From contig CABJBA010000002.1 of assembly GCA_902363735.1 (NCBI GenBank), positions 248,001-312,000 of the forward strand: a stretch of 64,000 bases of DNA, read 5' to 3'. How positions within the stretch are numbered: position 1 is the stretch's first letter; each line of letters opens with the position of its first letter. The position numbers and the translations under genes are program-made. The DNA comes from Clostridiaceae bacterium. GTDB taxonomy: Bacteria > Bacillota > Clostridia > Lachnospirales > Lachnospiraceae. Below, piece after piece: positions 17,467-26,973 of this stretch. Below the pieces are notes generated by a model that saw nothing but the letters and a program-made list of their open reading frames with translations, made no database searches and was not told the DNA's origin.

Positions 17467-18660
17467 TTACTCAAAGATTCTTGGTGTTTTTTCATTTTCC
17501 AGTTTCTTTAAGGTCTCCTGAGGATTAGCAAACTTGCTTAAGAAGATCATAGCAGCAATTACATATGGCTTGTAGCTTGCTTCTTTGTATAAAGGATCAC
17601 GGTAACGATCGAATACAGAAGCTACAACTTCGCCGTCTTTACAGCTTACATCGTTGATATCAGCAGGTAAGCAGTGCATATAAAGAGCCTTGCCGTCTTT
17701 TGTTGTTGCCATTAAATCTTCTGTACAGCACCAGTCTTTGTGGTTTGCGTTCTGAGCCAGTAATTCTTTCTCAAGAGCCTTGATGCCGTCTGAATCGCCT
17801 TCGCCATACAGATTGGTTCTCTTCTCCATAGCTGCAAATGGAGCCCAGCTCTTTGGATATACAATGTCAGCATCCTTGAATGCGTCAGCCATATCGTTGG
17901 AGATACGGAAGGAACCGCCGGATTTCTCAGCGTTAGCCTTAGCAATTTCAGCAACCTCAGGCATAACTTCATAGCCTTCCGGATGAGCCAGAACTACTTC
18001 CATACCCATACGTGTCATTAAGCCGATAATTCCCTGAGGAACGGATAATGGCTTTCCGTAGGAAGGAGAGTAAGCCCATGTCATAGCCAGCTTTTTGCCC
18101 TTTAAGTTCTCAAGGCCGCCGAACTCGTTGATGATATGAAGAGCATCAGACATACTCTGAGTTGGATGGTCAATGTCGCACTGTAAGTTAACTAAAGATG
18201 GTCTCTGCTCTAAGATTCCGTCCTTATTTCCCTGAGTAACAGCGTCCATGAATTCATGCATGTAAGCATTTCCCTTGCCGATATACATATCGTCACGGAT
18301 ACCGATCACATCTGCCATGAAAGAAACCATGTTAGCAGTTTCACGAACAGTCTCGCCGTGAGCTACCTGAGATTTGCCTTCGTCTAAATCCTGAACTTCC
18401 AGACCAAGTAAGTTACATGCGGAAGCAAAAGAGAAACGGGTACGTGTGGAGTTATCACGGAATAAAGAGATTCCAAGACCGCTCTCAAATACTTTTGTAG
18501 AGATGTTGTTCTCTCTCATGAAGCGGAGAGCGTCAGCAACGGTCCAGATAGCTTCCAGCTCATTGTCTGTCTTTTCCCATGTTAAGAAGAAGTCATTGTT
18601 ATACATTTCCTTGAAATTTAAGGAATTCAGTTTGTCGATGTAATCCTGTAAGGTTTTCAT
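17467..18660 (-). CDS. ygeW: Knotted carbamoyltransferase YgeW
   Basis: 397 residues of the aspartate/ornithine carbamoyltransferase family, the YgeW branch (about 396 aa in E. coli). The carbamoyl-phosphate motif is STRTR (71-75); HPTQ is at 165-168; HCLPAD lies near the C-terminus. The frame extends upstream to 18831, but the conserved start MKTLQDYIDKL is at 18660, with AGGAGG about 12 nt before it. The true amino substrate of YgeW is not firmly known; in this cluster it is thought to work with arcC on a carbamoylated intermediate of purine-ring opening. Confidence 0.93.
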   Translation of the reverse strand: MKTLQDYIDKLNSLNFKEMYNNDFFLTWEKTDNELEAIWTVADALRFMRENNISTKVFESGLGISLFRDNSTRTRFSFASACNLLGLEVQDLDEGKSQVAHGETVRETANMVSFMADVIGIRDDMYIGKGNAYMHEFMDAVTQGNKDGILEQRPSLVNLQCDIDHPTQSMSDALHIINEFGGLENLKGKKLAMTWAYSPSYGKPLSVPQGIIGLMTRMGMEVVLAHPEGYEVMPEVAEIAKANAEKSGGSFRISNDMADAFKDADIVYPKSWAPFAAMEKRTNLYGEGDSDGIKALEKELLAQNANHKDWCCTEDLMATTKDGKALYMHCLPADINDVSCKDGEVVASVFDRYRDPLYKEASYKPYVIAAMIFLSKFANPQETLKKLENEKTPRIFE

Positions 18661-18724
18661 TTTTTTTGTTAGCCTCCTGATTTTCGTTTGGTTTAATTGA
18701 TATCTATCCTTTATGCAGGAGTCC

Positions 18725-18749
18725 GTCATTGATTTGGGGAAGCAATGAC
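18725..18749 (-). other. Hairpin in the ygeY-ygeW gap
   Basis: GTCATTG (18725-18731) and CAATGAC (18743-18749) make a 7-bp stem, extendable to GTC/GAC on the outside, in the 125-nt gap. No T-run follows on the minus strand, so it may be a processing or stability element rather than a terminator. Confidence 0.35.
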
Positions 18750-18785
18750 AGACCCCCGACAAAAATGATTGTAGGGAAAAAATAA

Positions 18786-20096
18786 TTATTTGCAGTAAGC
18801 GCTTGGAAGTGCTGCATATACAGCTGCACATGTAACCAGATCCTGCTTCCAGGTAATCTCATTAGGAGCATGAGCCTGATCCTCTGCACCAGGTCCGAAG
18901 CCGATACATGGGATTCCGTTACGGCCCATGATGGAAACGCCGTTGGTGGAGAAGGTCCACTTATCTGTCAGAGGACGAGCTGTTCTCTTTGCAAGAGTAT
19001 ATTCTGCGCCGATTCTTGCATCGCCGTAAAGGTTCTTGTAAGCCTCTTCCAGTGCCTTGGTAACGTCGTGATCCTCCGGAATAACCCATGTTGGGAAGTA
19101 GCACTCGATTGGGTAGGTAAGTCCTGTATAGGAAGGACGGGAGTATTCGTACATGGAAACAGTAACGTCATCGCCGTATTTCTTTACATTAGGCAGGTTG
19201 CGGATTTCTTCTAAGCAGCTTTCCCATGTCTCACCTGCTGTCATACGGCGGTCTAAGGATACTGCACAGGAGTCAGCAACTGCACAGCGGCTTGGGGAGG
19301 TGAAGAAGATCTCGGAAGCAGTAACAGTACCGCGTCCTAAGAAGTTAGCTTCTTTCCACTCTTTGTTGTACTTCTCGTCAAGCATCTTTACAAGGCCTTT
19401 GATTTCCTTGTCATCAGCAGCGTCGTTCTCATTAAGAGAGCGAACGTCCTGAAGAATGTCAGCCATCTTATAGATTGCATTGTCACCACGCTCTGGTGCG
19501 GAACCGTGGCAGGAGATACCCTTAACGTCAATACGGATTTCCATACGTCCTCTCTGTCCGCGGTAGATTCCGCCGTCAGTAGGCTCTGTGGATACAACGA
19601 ATTCCGGACGAACCTTATCTTCGTTGATGATGTACTGCCAGCAAAGGCCGTCACAGTCTTCTTCCTGAACAGTACCGGTAACTAAAACGGTGTATTGGTC
19701 ATTTAAAAGGCCTAAATCTTTCATGATCTTTGCGCCGTAAACAGCAGATACGATACCGCCGCACTGGTCAGATACGCCACGGCCGCCGATCTCTGTATCA
19801 TTCTCAAAGCCTTCGTATGGATCGAAAGTCCAGTTGCTCTTGTTGCCGATACCAACTGTATCAATATGAGCATCAAATCCGATTAAAGTTTTTCCGGTTC
19901 CCATGTAGCCTAACACGTTGCCCATGCCGTCGATTTCAACTTTGTCGAACTCCAGCTTTCTCATTTCTTCTGCGATACGGTCCACATGAGCCTTTTCATC
20001 GCAGCTTTCGCCTGGGAACTTAACGATTTCCCTCAGGAACTTGGTCATGTCTGTCTGATAATTCTGTGCTGCTTCTTTGATTTTGTTGTAATCCAT
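18786..20096 (-). CDS. ygeY: YgeY-type M20-family amidohydrolase
   Basis: 436 residues of the M20 metallopeptidase/deacylase family. Metal-site features are His77 and Asp79 in FDAHIDTV, Asp110 in [10 protein letters not shown], and Glu145/Glu146 in TVQEEDCDG, with the dimer-domain histidine in [15 protein letters not shown] eight bases upstream selects ATG 20096. E. coli YgeY is a predicted deacetylase/hydrolase; here it sits between ygeX and ygeW and probably cleaves an amide or ureido bond of a purine-derived intermediate. The precise substrate is unknown. Confidence 0.92.
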   Translation of the reverse strand: MDYNKIKEAAQNYQTDMTKFLREIVKFPGESCDEKAHVDRIAEEMRKLEFDKVEIDGMGNVLGYMGTGKTLIGFDAHIDTVGIGNKSNWTFDPYEGFENDTEIGGRGVSDQCGGIVSAVYGAKIMKDLGLLNDQYTVLVTGTVQEEDCDGLCWQYIINEDKVRPEFVVSTEPTDGGIYRGQRGRMEIRIDVKGISCHGSAPERGDNAIYKMADILQDVRSLNENDAADDKEIKGLVKMLDEKYNKEWKEANFLGRGTVTASEIFFTSPSRCAVADSCAVSLDRRMTAGETWESCLEEIRNLPNVKKYGDDVTVSMYEYSRPSYTGLTYPIECYFPTWVIPEDHDVTKALEEAYKNLYGDARIGAEYTLAKRTARPLTDKWTFSTNGVSIMGRNGIPCIGFGPGAEDQAHAPNEITWKQDLVTCAAVYAALPSAYCK

Positions 20097-20166
20097 TTTT
20101 GTGACCTCCATATTTTATAATTTATTTAGGAAATTCGATTTGCTTTCCGCTTATCGAACGTCTGAC

Positions 20167-21372
20167 CTAGCGCTCTTTTCCTTCCCAGACAATTGCTTTG
20201 TAACGGTCAGGATCGGTGTCTCCCTCAGTAGAAAAGAGAAGAATTTTGGAATCTTTGTTAAGTCCTAAGTGCTCTCTTAATTCTTTGTATTCATCAAAAA
20301 GCATGATGCTGGCTAAAGCTCCGAAAGGAGCGGCACCTGATTCGCCGGAAGTTACGGAAACATCGCCTTTTACGGGAGCTGCCAGCATTCTCATACCCAG
20401 TGCGGCTACCCAGTCAGGAGCGGAAATAAACGTGTCTACATGGTTCTTTAAGATATCCCAGGAAATAGTATTTGGCTCACCGCAGGCCAGGCCGGCCATA
20501 ATGGTCTGCATATCACCGTCTACAATGCGGATTGCACCGTCTCCAGCTTTTGCACCCTTATAGAGGCAGTCAGCCACATCAGCTTCAACAACAACAACTT
20601 TAGGAGGATTTTCAGGATAGCGGTTTGCAAAGTATCCCTGAACAGCGCCTGCAAGAGAACCTACACCGGCCTGTACGAATACGTGAGTCGGTCTGTCGCA
20701 GCCGTATTCTTCAAGCTGCTCGTTGGCTTCTAAAGCCATGGTTCCGTAGCCCTGCATAATCCAGGCAGGAATTTCTTCGTAGCCATCCCATGCGGTATCC
20801 TGTACAACTACACCGTTGTTTGTTTTGGAAGCGGCATCAGCGGCCATACGAACGCACTCATCATAGTTAACTTCTTCGATGGTAACTTCAGCACCTTCAG
20901 CTTTAATATTGTTGAAACGGGTGATTGTAGAACCCTTTGGCATGTAAACAACAGATTTCTGGCCTAATTTATTGGCTGCCCATGCAACGCCGCGGCCGTG
21001 GTTTCCGTCAGTAGCAGTAAAGAAGGTTGCCTGACCGAATTCTTCCCTTAAAGCATCAGAAGTAAGAACGCTGTAAGGAAGATCAGCTACATCTTTGCCG
21101 GTCTGCTGTGCAATGTATTTGGCAATGGCGAAAGAACCTCCCAGTACCTTAAAGGCATTTAAGCCAAAACGGTAAGATTCGTCCTTTAAGTAAATCTGTC
21201 CCAAGCCAAGATAATCAGCCATCTGGTCCAGTTTTGCAAGAGGAGTCTTACTGTACTGAGGAAAACTTTCATGGAAGGTTCTGGCTTTTTTGATTTCCTC
21301 CAGAGCCATAACAGCAAGATTCTTATCCTCAGTTTTTGGCATGGTGTTTACAGCCCATTCAAATGGTTTCAT
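20167..21372 (-). CDS. ygeX: 2,3-diaminopropionate ammonia-lyase
   Basis: 401-residue fold-type II PLP enzyme (DpaL/YgeX). It splits 2,3-diaminopropionate into pyruvate and two ammonia. The PLP lysine is Lys75 in RFGLNAFKVLGGS; the glycine-rich phosphate loop is represented by TSGESGAAPFGAL. ATDGNHGRGVAWAA is the usual asparagine-containing cofactor motif. The ribosome site is AAGGAG upstream of ATG 21372. It is the first enzyme gene of the minus-strand operon, right after the regulator. In the purine cluster it yields pyruvate, the route by which ring carbon enters fermentation. Confidence 0.95.
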   Translation of the reverse strand: MKPFEWAVNTMPKTEDKNLAVMALEEIKKARTFHESFPQYSKTPLAKLDQMADYLGLGQIYLKDESYRFGLNAFKVLGGSFAIAKYIAQQTGKDVADLPYSVLTSDALREEFGQATFFTATDGNHGRGVAWAANKLGQKSVVYMPKGSTITRFNNIKAEGAEVTIEEVNYDECVRMAADAASKTNNGVVVQDTAWDGYEEIPAWIMQGYGTMALEANEQLEEYGCDRPTHVFVQAGVGSLAGAVQGYFANRYPENPPKVVVVEADVADCLYKGAKAGDGAIRIVDGDMQTIMAGLACGEPNTISWDILKNHVDTFISAPDWVAALGMRMLAAPVKGDVSVTSGESGAAPFGALASIMLFDEYKELREHLGLNKDSKILLFSTEGDTDPDRYKAIVWEGKER

Positions 21373-21420
21373 GATACGATTCTCCTTTTTCTTTTATTTC
21401 CTATTAAATATAGGAAGTGA

Positions 21421-22065
21421 TCACTTTTCTTTGTTTGCATCCATATAGCTGTACAAGGTGAACTTGGATATGCCGAAATAATTGGATACTTTGTCGCCGG
21501 ATTTTGTGATCAGGAATGCTCCTGCATCGTTTAAATACTGGATAGCAGTGATCTTGTCCTCCTTGCTCATAAGAGCTACCGGCTTTCCAACCAATGCCAC
21601 AGATTCTTCGATCAGGGTATCCAGCAGGTCATTGACACTGTGGGTGATCTTTGTTGGCTTCCTGGCCTCGCCGTTTGTTCCTGAAGTGGAAAGAAGCGGC
21701 TTTAAGGCATTGTCTACGGTAAGCAGGCCCGTGATATCATAGTTAATGGCCAGAATGTAATCAACGGTGTTATTCTTCCCTCTTATATACATGGTACTGG
21801 ATTTTAAAATCCTTCCATCATCGGTTCTGGTCAGATAAGAAAGCCGGTCTTTTAAGACATCCGGTTTTTTCTTCAATGTTTCCAAAACGATTTCAGAGGG
21901 GCCGTCTCCTAACTGGCGGTTGCTCACATGACCGTTTTCAATATAGACCACGGAACGGTCTAAATCATTCTTTTTTAAGTCATGAATAACCACCTCGCAG
22001 GTGTAGCCAAAATGGACTGCAATTCCGTGGGCGATCTGTGTCAGTAATTCAAGATTTGAATCCAT
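21421..22065 (-). CDS. YheO-type PAS/HTH transcriptional regulator
   Basis: 214 residues. The N-terminal half is a YheO-like PAS domain (HFGYTCEVVIHDL, then DGRILKSSTMYIRG). The C-terminal part is the HTH_22-like helix-turn-helix (AIQYLNDAGAFLITKSGD, NYFGISKFTLYSYMD). The family includes DauR, a repressor of D-amino-acid catabolism that senses a small ligand through the PAS domain. It heads the ygeX-ygeY-ygeW series and is divergent from ssnA, so it likely controls both directions from the 22066-22391 gap. The ligand is not known. Confidence 0.88.
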   Translation of the reverse strand: MDSNLELLTQIAHGIAVHFGYTCEVVIHDLKKNDLDRSVVYIENGHVSNRQLGDGPSEIVLETLKKKPDVLKDRLSYLTRTDDGRILKSSTMYIRGKNNTVDYILAINYDITGLLTVDNALKPLLSTSGTNGEARKPTKITHSVNDLLDTLIEESVALVGKPVALMSKEDKITAIQYLNDAGAFLITKSGDKVSNYFGISKFTLYSYMDANKEK

Positions 22066-22391
22066 ATCCGTATCCCCCTATCTCAATTTCTTATACTCCC
22101 ATCATAACATAAAAAAATTATATTTCAAGTGGTTTCTAAAAATTTTTTAGGTATGCTAATTTATTTTGTATTTTTAGCTTGCATTTCTTTATATGAAATG
22201 ATACACTGTAGCTATAAAATAAATTATGGTGTAATGTGTATAGAAAAGCATAGAATCAGTAAACAAGTATAAGCAGATTGTCAGAATAAAGTACAGGCAT
22301 ATCAGAAAAACTTATGTGCGGTTTGTATACTGAGTAAAAAATCAAATTTTACCTCATAATCTTAAAAAAACAAAAAAAAGGAGATGGAAAC
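22066..22391. promoter_or_regulatory. Divergent promoter/operator region (regulator-ygeXYW versus ssnA)
   Basis: No gene is visible in these 326 nt. On the minus strand, TTGAAA and TATGAT (complements at 22123-22128 and 22101-22106, 16-nt spacer) fit a promoter for the regulator. On the plus strand, TTGCAT (22180-22185) and TACACT (22202-22207, 16-nt spacer) fit one for ssnA. Two inverted repeats cover that plus promoter: CATTTC/GAAATG (22182-22187, 22195-22200) and ATACAC/GTGTAT (22201-22206, 22236-22241). They are candidate sites for the YheO-type regulator. The ssnA leader would be about 175 nt long. Confidence 0.5.
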
Positions 22392-23726
22392 ATGCTGATT
22401 ATCGGTAATGGAAGAATGATCACAAGAGACCCTCAGAATCCATTTTTTGAAAATGGTGCAGTGGCAATGGAAGGAACAACGATCTGCAAGGTAGGAACCC
22501 TGGAGGAAGTGAAAAAAGCGTATCCTGATGCAGAGTATATCGATGCGAAAGGCGGAGTTATTATGCCGGCCTTTATCAATGCCCATGAGCACATTTACAG
22601 TTCCTTTGCCAGAGGTTTGAGCATTAACGGATACGACCCTCATGGCTTTCTGGAGATTTTAGACGGACTATGGTGGACCATTGACAGAAACCTTACATTG
22701 GAAGATACCAGATTAAGTGCTATGGCGACTTATATAGATTCTATTAAAAACGGTGTAACAACCACATTTGACCACCATGCCAGCTTCGGCCACATTACAG
22801 ATTCCTTATTTAAGATTGAAGAGGCTGCCAAAGAGACAGGTGTCCGCTCATGTCTTTGTTATGAAGTTTCTGACCGTGACGGAATGGACAAGGCGAGGGA
22901 AGGCGTTCTGGAAAATGAAGCATTTATCAAACATGCCCTTGCAGATGACAGCGATATGATTGCCGGTATGATGGGTATGCATGCCCAGTTCACCATTTCT
23001 GATGAGACGATGGAATTTGCGGCTGCCCACAAACCGGAAGGTGTGGGATACCACATTCACGTGGCAGAAGGAATTGAAGATCTTCACCACTGCTTAAAGC
23101 ATTATGGAAAACCTATTGTGAACCGTTTGATGGACTGCGGTATTTTGGGAGAGAAGACTCTTCTTGGACACTGCATCTATGTTAATCCTCACGAGATGGC
23201 ATTAATTAAAGAAACAAACACCATGGTAGTTCATAATCCGGAATCCAATATGGGCAATGCATGCGGCTGCCCGCCAACCATGGAACTGGTTCACAGAGGA
23301 ATCTTAACCGGTCTTGGAACCGACGGGTATACCCACGACATGCTGGAATCCTATAAAGTGGCAAACGTTCTTCACAAGCATCACTTATGCGATCCTAACG
23401 CTGCCTGGGGTGAAGTTCCAAAGATGCTGTTTGAAGGAAATGCTCAGATTGCAGGCCGTTACTTTAAAAAGCCTCTGGGCGTTTTAAAAGAGGGAGCAGC
23501 AGCAGACGTAATCGTTACAGATTATATTCCTCTTACACCGATGAGTGCTGACAACTGCAATGGACATATTGTATTCGGTATGAACGGGCGCAGCGTGGTA
23601 ACCACTGTAGGAAACGGAAAGGTTCTGATGAAAGACCGCGTCTTCACCGGCATTGATGAAGAGAAGGTAATGGCAGACTGCAGACAGGCGGCTGGAGAGC
23701 TGGCAAATAGAATCAATTCCAGATAA
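22392..23726 (+). CDS. ssnA: Putative aminohydrolase SsnA
   Basis: 444-residue amidohydrolase-superfamily protein. Metal ligands are His65 and His67 in NAHEHIYSS, His in YHIHVAE, GHCIYV, and the aspartate in LGTDGYTHDM. Length and sequence match the SsnA family found with ygfK and xdh genes. The substrate is not established; the neighbourhood suggests a deaminase or ring-opening step on purine-derived compounds. AAAGGAG lies before ATG 22392. It is transcribed away from the regulator and precedes ygfK. Confidence 0.93.
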   Translation: MLIIGNGRMITRDPQNPFFENGAVAMEGTTICKVGTLEEVKKAYPDAEYIDAKGGVIMPAFINAHEHIYSSFARGLSINGYDPHGFLEILDGLWWTIDRNLTLEDTRLSAMATYIDSIKNGVTTTFDHHASFGHITDSLFKIEEAAKETGVRSCLCYEVSDRDGMDKAREGVLENEAFIKHALADDSDMIAGMMGMHAQFTISDETMEFAAAHKPEGVGYHIHVAEGIEDLHHCLKHYGKPIVNRLMDCGILGEKTLLGHCIYVNPHEMALIKETNTMVVHNPESNMGNACGCPPTMELVHRGILTGLGTDGYTHDMLESYKVANVLHKHHLCDPNAAWGEVPKMLFEGNAQIAGRYFKKPLGVLKEGAAADVIVTDYIPLTPMSADNCNGHIVFGMNGRSVVTTVGNGKVLMKDRVFTGIDEEKVMADCRQAAGELANRINSR

Positions 23727-23730
23727 AGGC

Positions 23731-23761
23731 TTGACAAAAGTTCCATAGAATATGGTAAAAT
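23731..23761 (+). promoter_or_regulatory. Possible ygfK promoter
   Basis: TTGACA (23731-23736) lies five nt after the ssnA stop, with TAAAAT (23756-23761) at a long 19-nt spacing. Half-sites AGAATAT occur at 23747-23753 and 23776-23782, as near the selD and guaD dyads. Spacing is not ideal, so activation may be needed. Confidence 0.4.
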
Positions 23762-23787
23762 AAAAAATATATTATAGAATATTCACT

Positions 23788-23849
23788 GAGGCTGTCAGGC
23801 TGAAAAATCACTGGCAGCCTCAATACCGGAGGTACCCTTTGGGGATACC
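23788..23849 (+). other. Two strong hairpins in the ygfK leader
   Basis: GAGGCTGTCAG (23788-23798) pairs with CTGGCAGCCTC (23811-23821) over 11 positions with one G-U. GGTACCC (23831-23837) pairs with GGGGATACC (23841-23849), with a two-base bulge, around a TTT loop. Neither has a T-run. They form a structured 5' leader ending about 38 nt before the start codon. Confidence 0.5.
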
Positions 23850-23887
23850 TATATGCCCCCCAAATGCGGGCAAGAAGGAGGAAAACA

Positions 23888-26878
23888 ATGGGAGACAGAA
23901 TGACACCAATGCCCTTTGAACAGTTAGTGAACTGGACTTTAAAGGAGCATGAAACCAGCGGAAAGGTTTTTGGAGTTTACAGACCTTATAAAGCAGATGC
24001 AAAAAATAACAGAAGCATATTCGGACGCAAATTGGAGACACCAATTGGACCGGCAGCCGGACCTCATACCCAGCTGGCCCAGAACATACTGGCTTCTTAT
24101 TTTGCAGGAAGCCGTTTCTTTGAACTTAAGACCGTTCAGATCTTAGATGGAGAGGATTTACCTGTAAGCAAGCCCTGTATCAAGGCTGATGACGAATGTT
24201 ATAACTGCGAGTGGTCTACTGAACTTTATGTTCCGGAGGCTCTTGATGAGTATATTAAGGCATGGTTCCTGCTTTCTGTATTTGCAAAAGAATACGGACT
24301 TGGAGATGCTGACGGCTTCCAGTTTAACATGAGTGTAGGCTATGACTTAGAGGGAATCAAATCTCCAAAGATTGACAACTTTATTGAATCCATGAAGGAT
24401 GCAAAGAGCACAGAGATCTTTAAGTCATGTAAGCAGTATCTTCTGAATAACATGGATCTCTTTGAGAATGTGACAAAAGAAGATATTGAAAACATTCCTT
24501 CTGAAATCTGCAATTCCGTTACTCTTTCCACTCTCCACGGCTGCCCGCCTCAGGAGATTCAGAGAATTGCTACTTATTTGATCGAAGAAAAGGGACTGAA
24601 TACCTTTATCAAATGTAATCCAACCCTTTTAGGATATGAATTTGCAAGAAAGACTATGGATGAGATGGGATATGACTATGTGGCATTCGGTGATTTCCAT
24701 TTCCTCGATGACTTACAGTATGCTGATGCAATCCCAATGTTCAAGACTCTGATCGCTCTTTGTGAGAAAAAGAATCTGGCGTTCGGCGTAAAGATTACCA
24801 ACACCTTCCCGGTAGATGTGAAGGCAGGAGAGCTTCCAAGCGAAGAGATGTACATGTCCGGAAAGTCCCTATATCCCCTTTCCATTTCTCTGGCAGCAAT
24901 ACTTGCCAAGGAATTTGACGGAAAACTGAGAATTTCTTTCTCAGGCGGTGCTGACTATCACAACATCAAGGCTATTATAGATGCGGGAATCTGGCCTGTT
25001 ACCGTAGCAACCACCCTGTTAAAACCGGGCGGATATCAGAGACTGCTACAGATGACAAAGAAGCTGGAAGAAGGCCAGGTGGAATTTACCATCGTTGATC
25101 CGGAAAAAACAGCAAAACTGGCATCAGATGCGATTACAGATCCTCATCATATAAAATCAATTAAGCCTACTCCTAACAGAAAGATGGCAAAGTCTGTTCC
25201 TCTTGTGGACTGCTATGTGGCACCCTGTAAAGTCGGATGTCCAATTAATCAGGACATTACCACTTACTTACAGCTTTCCGGAGCAGGAAAATATGAGGAA
25301 GCCATTAAGGTGATTGCAGAGAAGAATCCACTTCCATTTATCACCGGAACCATCTGTGCCCATAACTGTATGAGCGTGTGCAACCGGAATTTCTACGAAG
25401 ATCCGGTTAATATCCGCGGAGTCAAGCTGGTATGCGCAGAGGGCGGATATGACAGCCTGATGAAGGAAATTGAGGCAGGAGAGTTAAAGGGCAAAAAGAC
25501 CGCTATTGTAGGCGGTGGTCCGGCTGGACTTGCAGCAGCTTATTTCCTGACAAAGAACGGTATGCCTGCAACTATTTTTGAAAAGACCGGCGTTCTTGGC
25601 GGTGTGGTAAAACATGTAATTCCTGGCTTCCGTATTCCTGATCATGCCATTTCAAAAGACGCAGATCTTTGTCTGGCTTATGGTGCAGAGGTAAGGTACA
25701 ATACCGAGGTAACCAGCTTAGAAGATCTTAAGAAGGAAGGCTTTGATTATGTCATCCTTGCAGCAGGTGCTTCCAAACCGGGCGTATTAAACCTCAAAGC
25801 AGGAGAGACCATTAATGCTCTGGATTTCCTGGCTCAGTTTAAGGCAACAGACGGAAAGCTGAACATTGGAAAGAACGTTGTGGTGATCGGCGGCGGTAAT
25901 ACAGCCATGGATACAGCAAGAGCAGTAAAGAGAACAGAAGGTGTGGAGCATTCCTACCTGGTATACCGCAGAACAAAGCGCTATATGCCTGCTGATGAGG
26001 AAGAATTAGAGTTGGCATTAGAGGACGGCGTAGAGTTTAAGGAACTGCTTTCCCCAGTGGAACTGAAGGATGGAAAACTGATCTGCAAGGTTATGAAGCT
26101 TGGAGATACTGATTCTACCGGAAGAAGAGGCATTGTGGAAACAGAGGAAATCGTGGAAGTTCCCGCAGATACCGTGATTGCAGCAGTAGGCGAACAGGTT
26201 CCGGCAGAATTTTATGAAGCGAACGGCATTGAGCTTACAAGCCGCGGAAGAGTTATGGCAAATGACGATACTCTGGAAACAAGCGTAGAAGGCGTTTATG
26301 CAATCGGTGACGGACTTTACGGCCCCAGCACTGTTGTAGAAGCTATGAGAGATGCCCGTATGGCGGCAGAAGCTATCTTAGGCAAGAAGGCAGCCATTGA
26401 CTTTGACGATACCATCAAAGATTTAAATAAAATCTATGATAAGAGAGGCATCTTAGAGGAAACTAGAGAGTATAAGGTAGAAGGCGCAAGATGTCTTGGC
26501 TGCTCCAATGTATGTGAAAACTGTGCAGAGGTATGCCCCAACCGTGCAAACCTGGCTCTGGATATTCCTGGACTTGATATGCACCAGATCGTCCATGTGG
26601 ACTATATGTGTAATGAGTGCGGAAACTGTACAAGTTTCTGTCCTTATGACAGTTCTCCATACCTGGATAAGTTCACTTTGTTTTCTAATGAGGCTGATAT
26701 GGAAAACAGCAAGAATCAGGGCTTTACCGTACTGGATAAAGATTCTGTTTCCTGTAAGGTCCGTTATCTTGGAAACATCCATGACTGGAAAGCAGGAGAA
26801 ACAGACAGTGTAATTCCGAAAGCACTTGGAATGGTAATGGAAACTGTCTGCAGAAAGTATGATTATCTTTTAGGTTAA
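23888..26878 (+). CDS. ygfK: YgfK, putative selenate reductase-type iron-sulfur flavoprotein subunit
   Basis: 996 residues. The N-terminal ~420 resemble a dihydroorotate-dehydrogenase-like barrel (ETPIGPAAGPHTQLAQN; STLHGCPPQEIQRI). Then comes a GltD-like part with CYVAPCKVGCPINQD (about 442-456), the FAD dinucleotide motif GGGPAGLAAAYFL (about 544) and an NAD motif GGGNTAMDTARA. The C-terminus has two ferredoxin-like 4Fe-4S motifs, CLGCSNVCENCAEVCP (about 868) and CNECGNCTSFCP (about 908). It is likely an electron-transfer reductase for the purine pathway. The name comes from E. coli and does not prove selenate as substrate. AAGGAGG before ATG 23888 fixes the start. Confidence 0.95.
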   Translation: MGDRMTPMPFEQLVNWTLKEHETSGKVFGVYRPYKADAKNNRSIFGRKLETPIGPAAGPHTQLAQNILASYFAGSRFFELKTVQILDGEDLPVSKPCIKADDECYNCEWSTELYVPEALDEYIKAWFLLSVFAKEYGLGDADGFQFNMSVGYDLEGIKSPKIDNFIESMKDAKSTEIFKSCKQYLLNNMDLFENVTKEDIENIPSEICNSVTLSTLHGCPPQEIQRIATYLIEEKGLNTFIKCNPTLLGYEFARKTMDEMGYDYVAFGDFHFLDDLQYADAIPMFKTLIALCEKKNLAFGVKITNTFPVDVKAGELPSEEMYMSGKSLYPLSISLAAILAKEFDGKLRISFSGGADYHNIKAIIDAGIWPVTVATTLLKPGGYQRLLQMTKKLEEGQVEFTIVDPEKTAKLASDAITDPHHIKSIKPTPNRKMAKSVPLVDCYVAPCKVGCPINQDITTYLQLSGAGKYEEAIKVIAEKNPLPFITGTICAHNCMSVCNRNFYEDPVNIRGVKLVCAEGGYDSLMKEIEAGELKGKKTAIVGGGPAGLAAAYFLTKNGMPATIFEKTGVLGGVVKHVIPGFRIPDHAISKDADLCLAYGAEVRYNTEVTSLEDLKKEGFDYVILAAGASKPGVLNLKAGETINALDFLAQFKATDGKLNIGKNVVVIGGGNTAMDTARAVKRTEGVEHSYLVYRRTKRYMPADEEELELALEDGVEFKELLSPVELKDGKLICKVMKLGDTDSTGRRGIVETEEIVEVPADTVIAAVGEQVPAEFYEANGIELTSRGRVMANDDTLETSVEGVYAIGDGLYGPSTVVEAMRDARMAAEAILGKKAAIDFDDTIKDLNKIYDKRGILEETREYKVEGARCLGCSNVCENCAEVCPNRANLALDIPGLDMHQIVHVDYMCNECGNCTSFCPYDSSPYLDKFTLFSNEADMENSKNQGFTVLDKDSVSCKVRYLGNIHDWKAGETDSVIPKALGMVMETVCRKYDYLLG

Positions 26879-26902
26879 ATATCAATTGTTTTAGCAGTGA
26901 TT

Positions 26903-26938
26903 GGCGCAGAAGGAGAAGAATTTTCTCCCTGCGCCTTT
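26903..26938 (+). terminator. Hairpin, likely partial terminator after ygfK
   Basis: GGCGCAG and GGAGAA pair with TTCTCC and CTGCGCC, a 13-bp interrupted stem followed by only TTT. It probably gives partial termination, with some read-through to hydA. Confidence 0.6.
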
Positions 26939-26973
26939 CGGGGCTGACAAAGAAAAAGAAAGCAGGTGTGTTT

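Noticed and set aside
17467..18831. Long N-terminal extension of ygeW
   Set aside because: The extra 57 residues run through a gap with a hairpin and are not conserved; the family start is at 18660.
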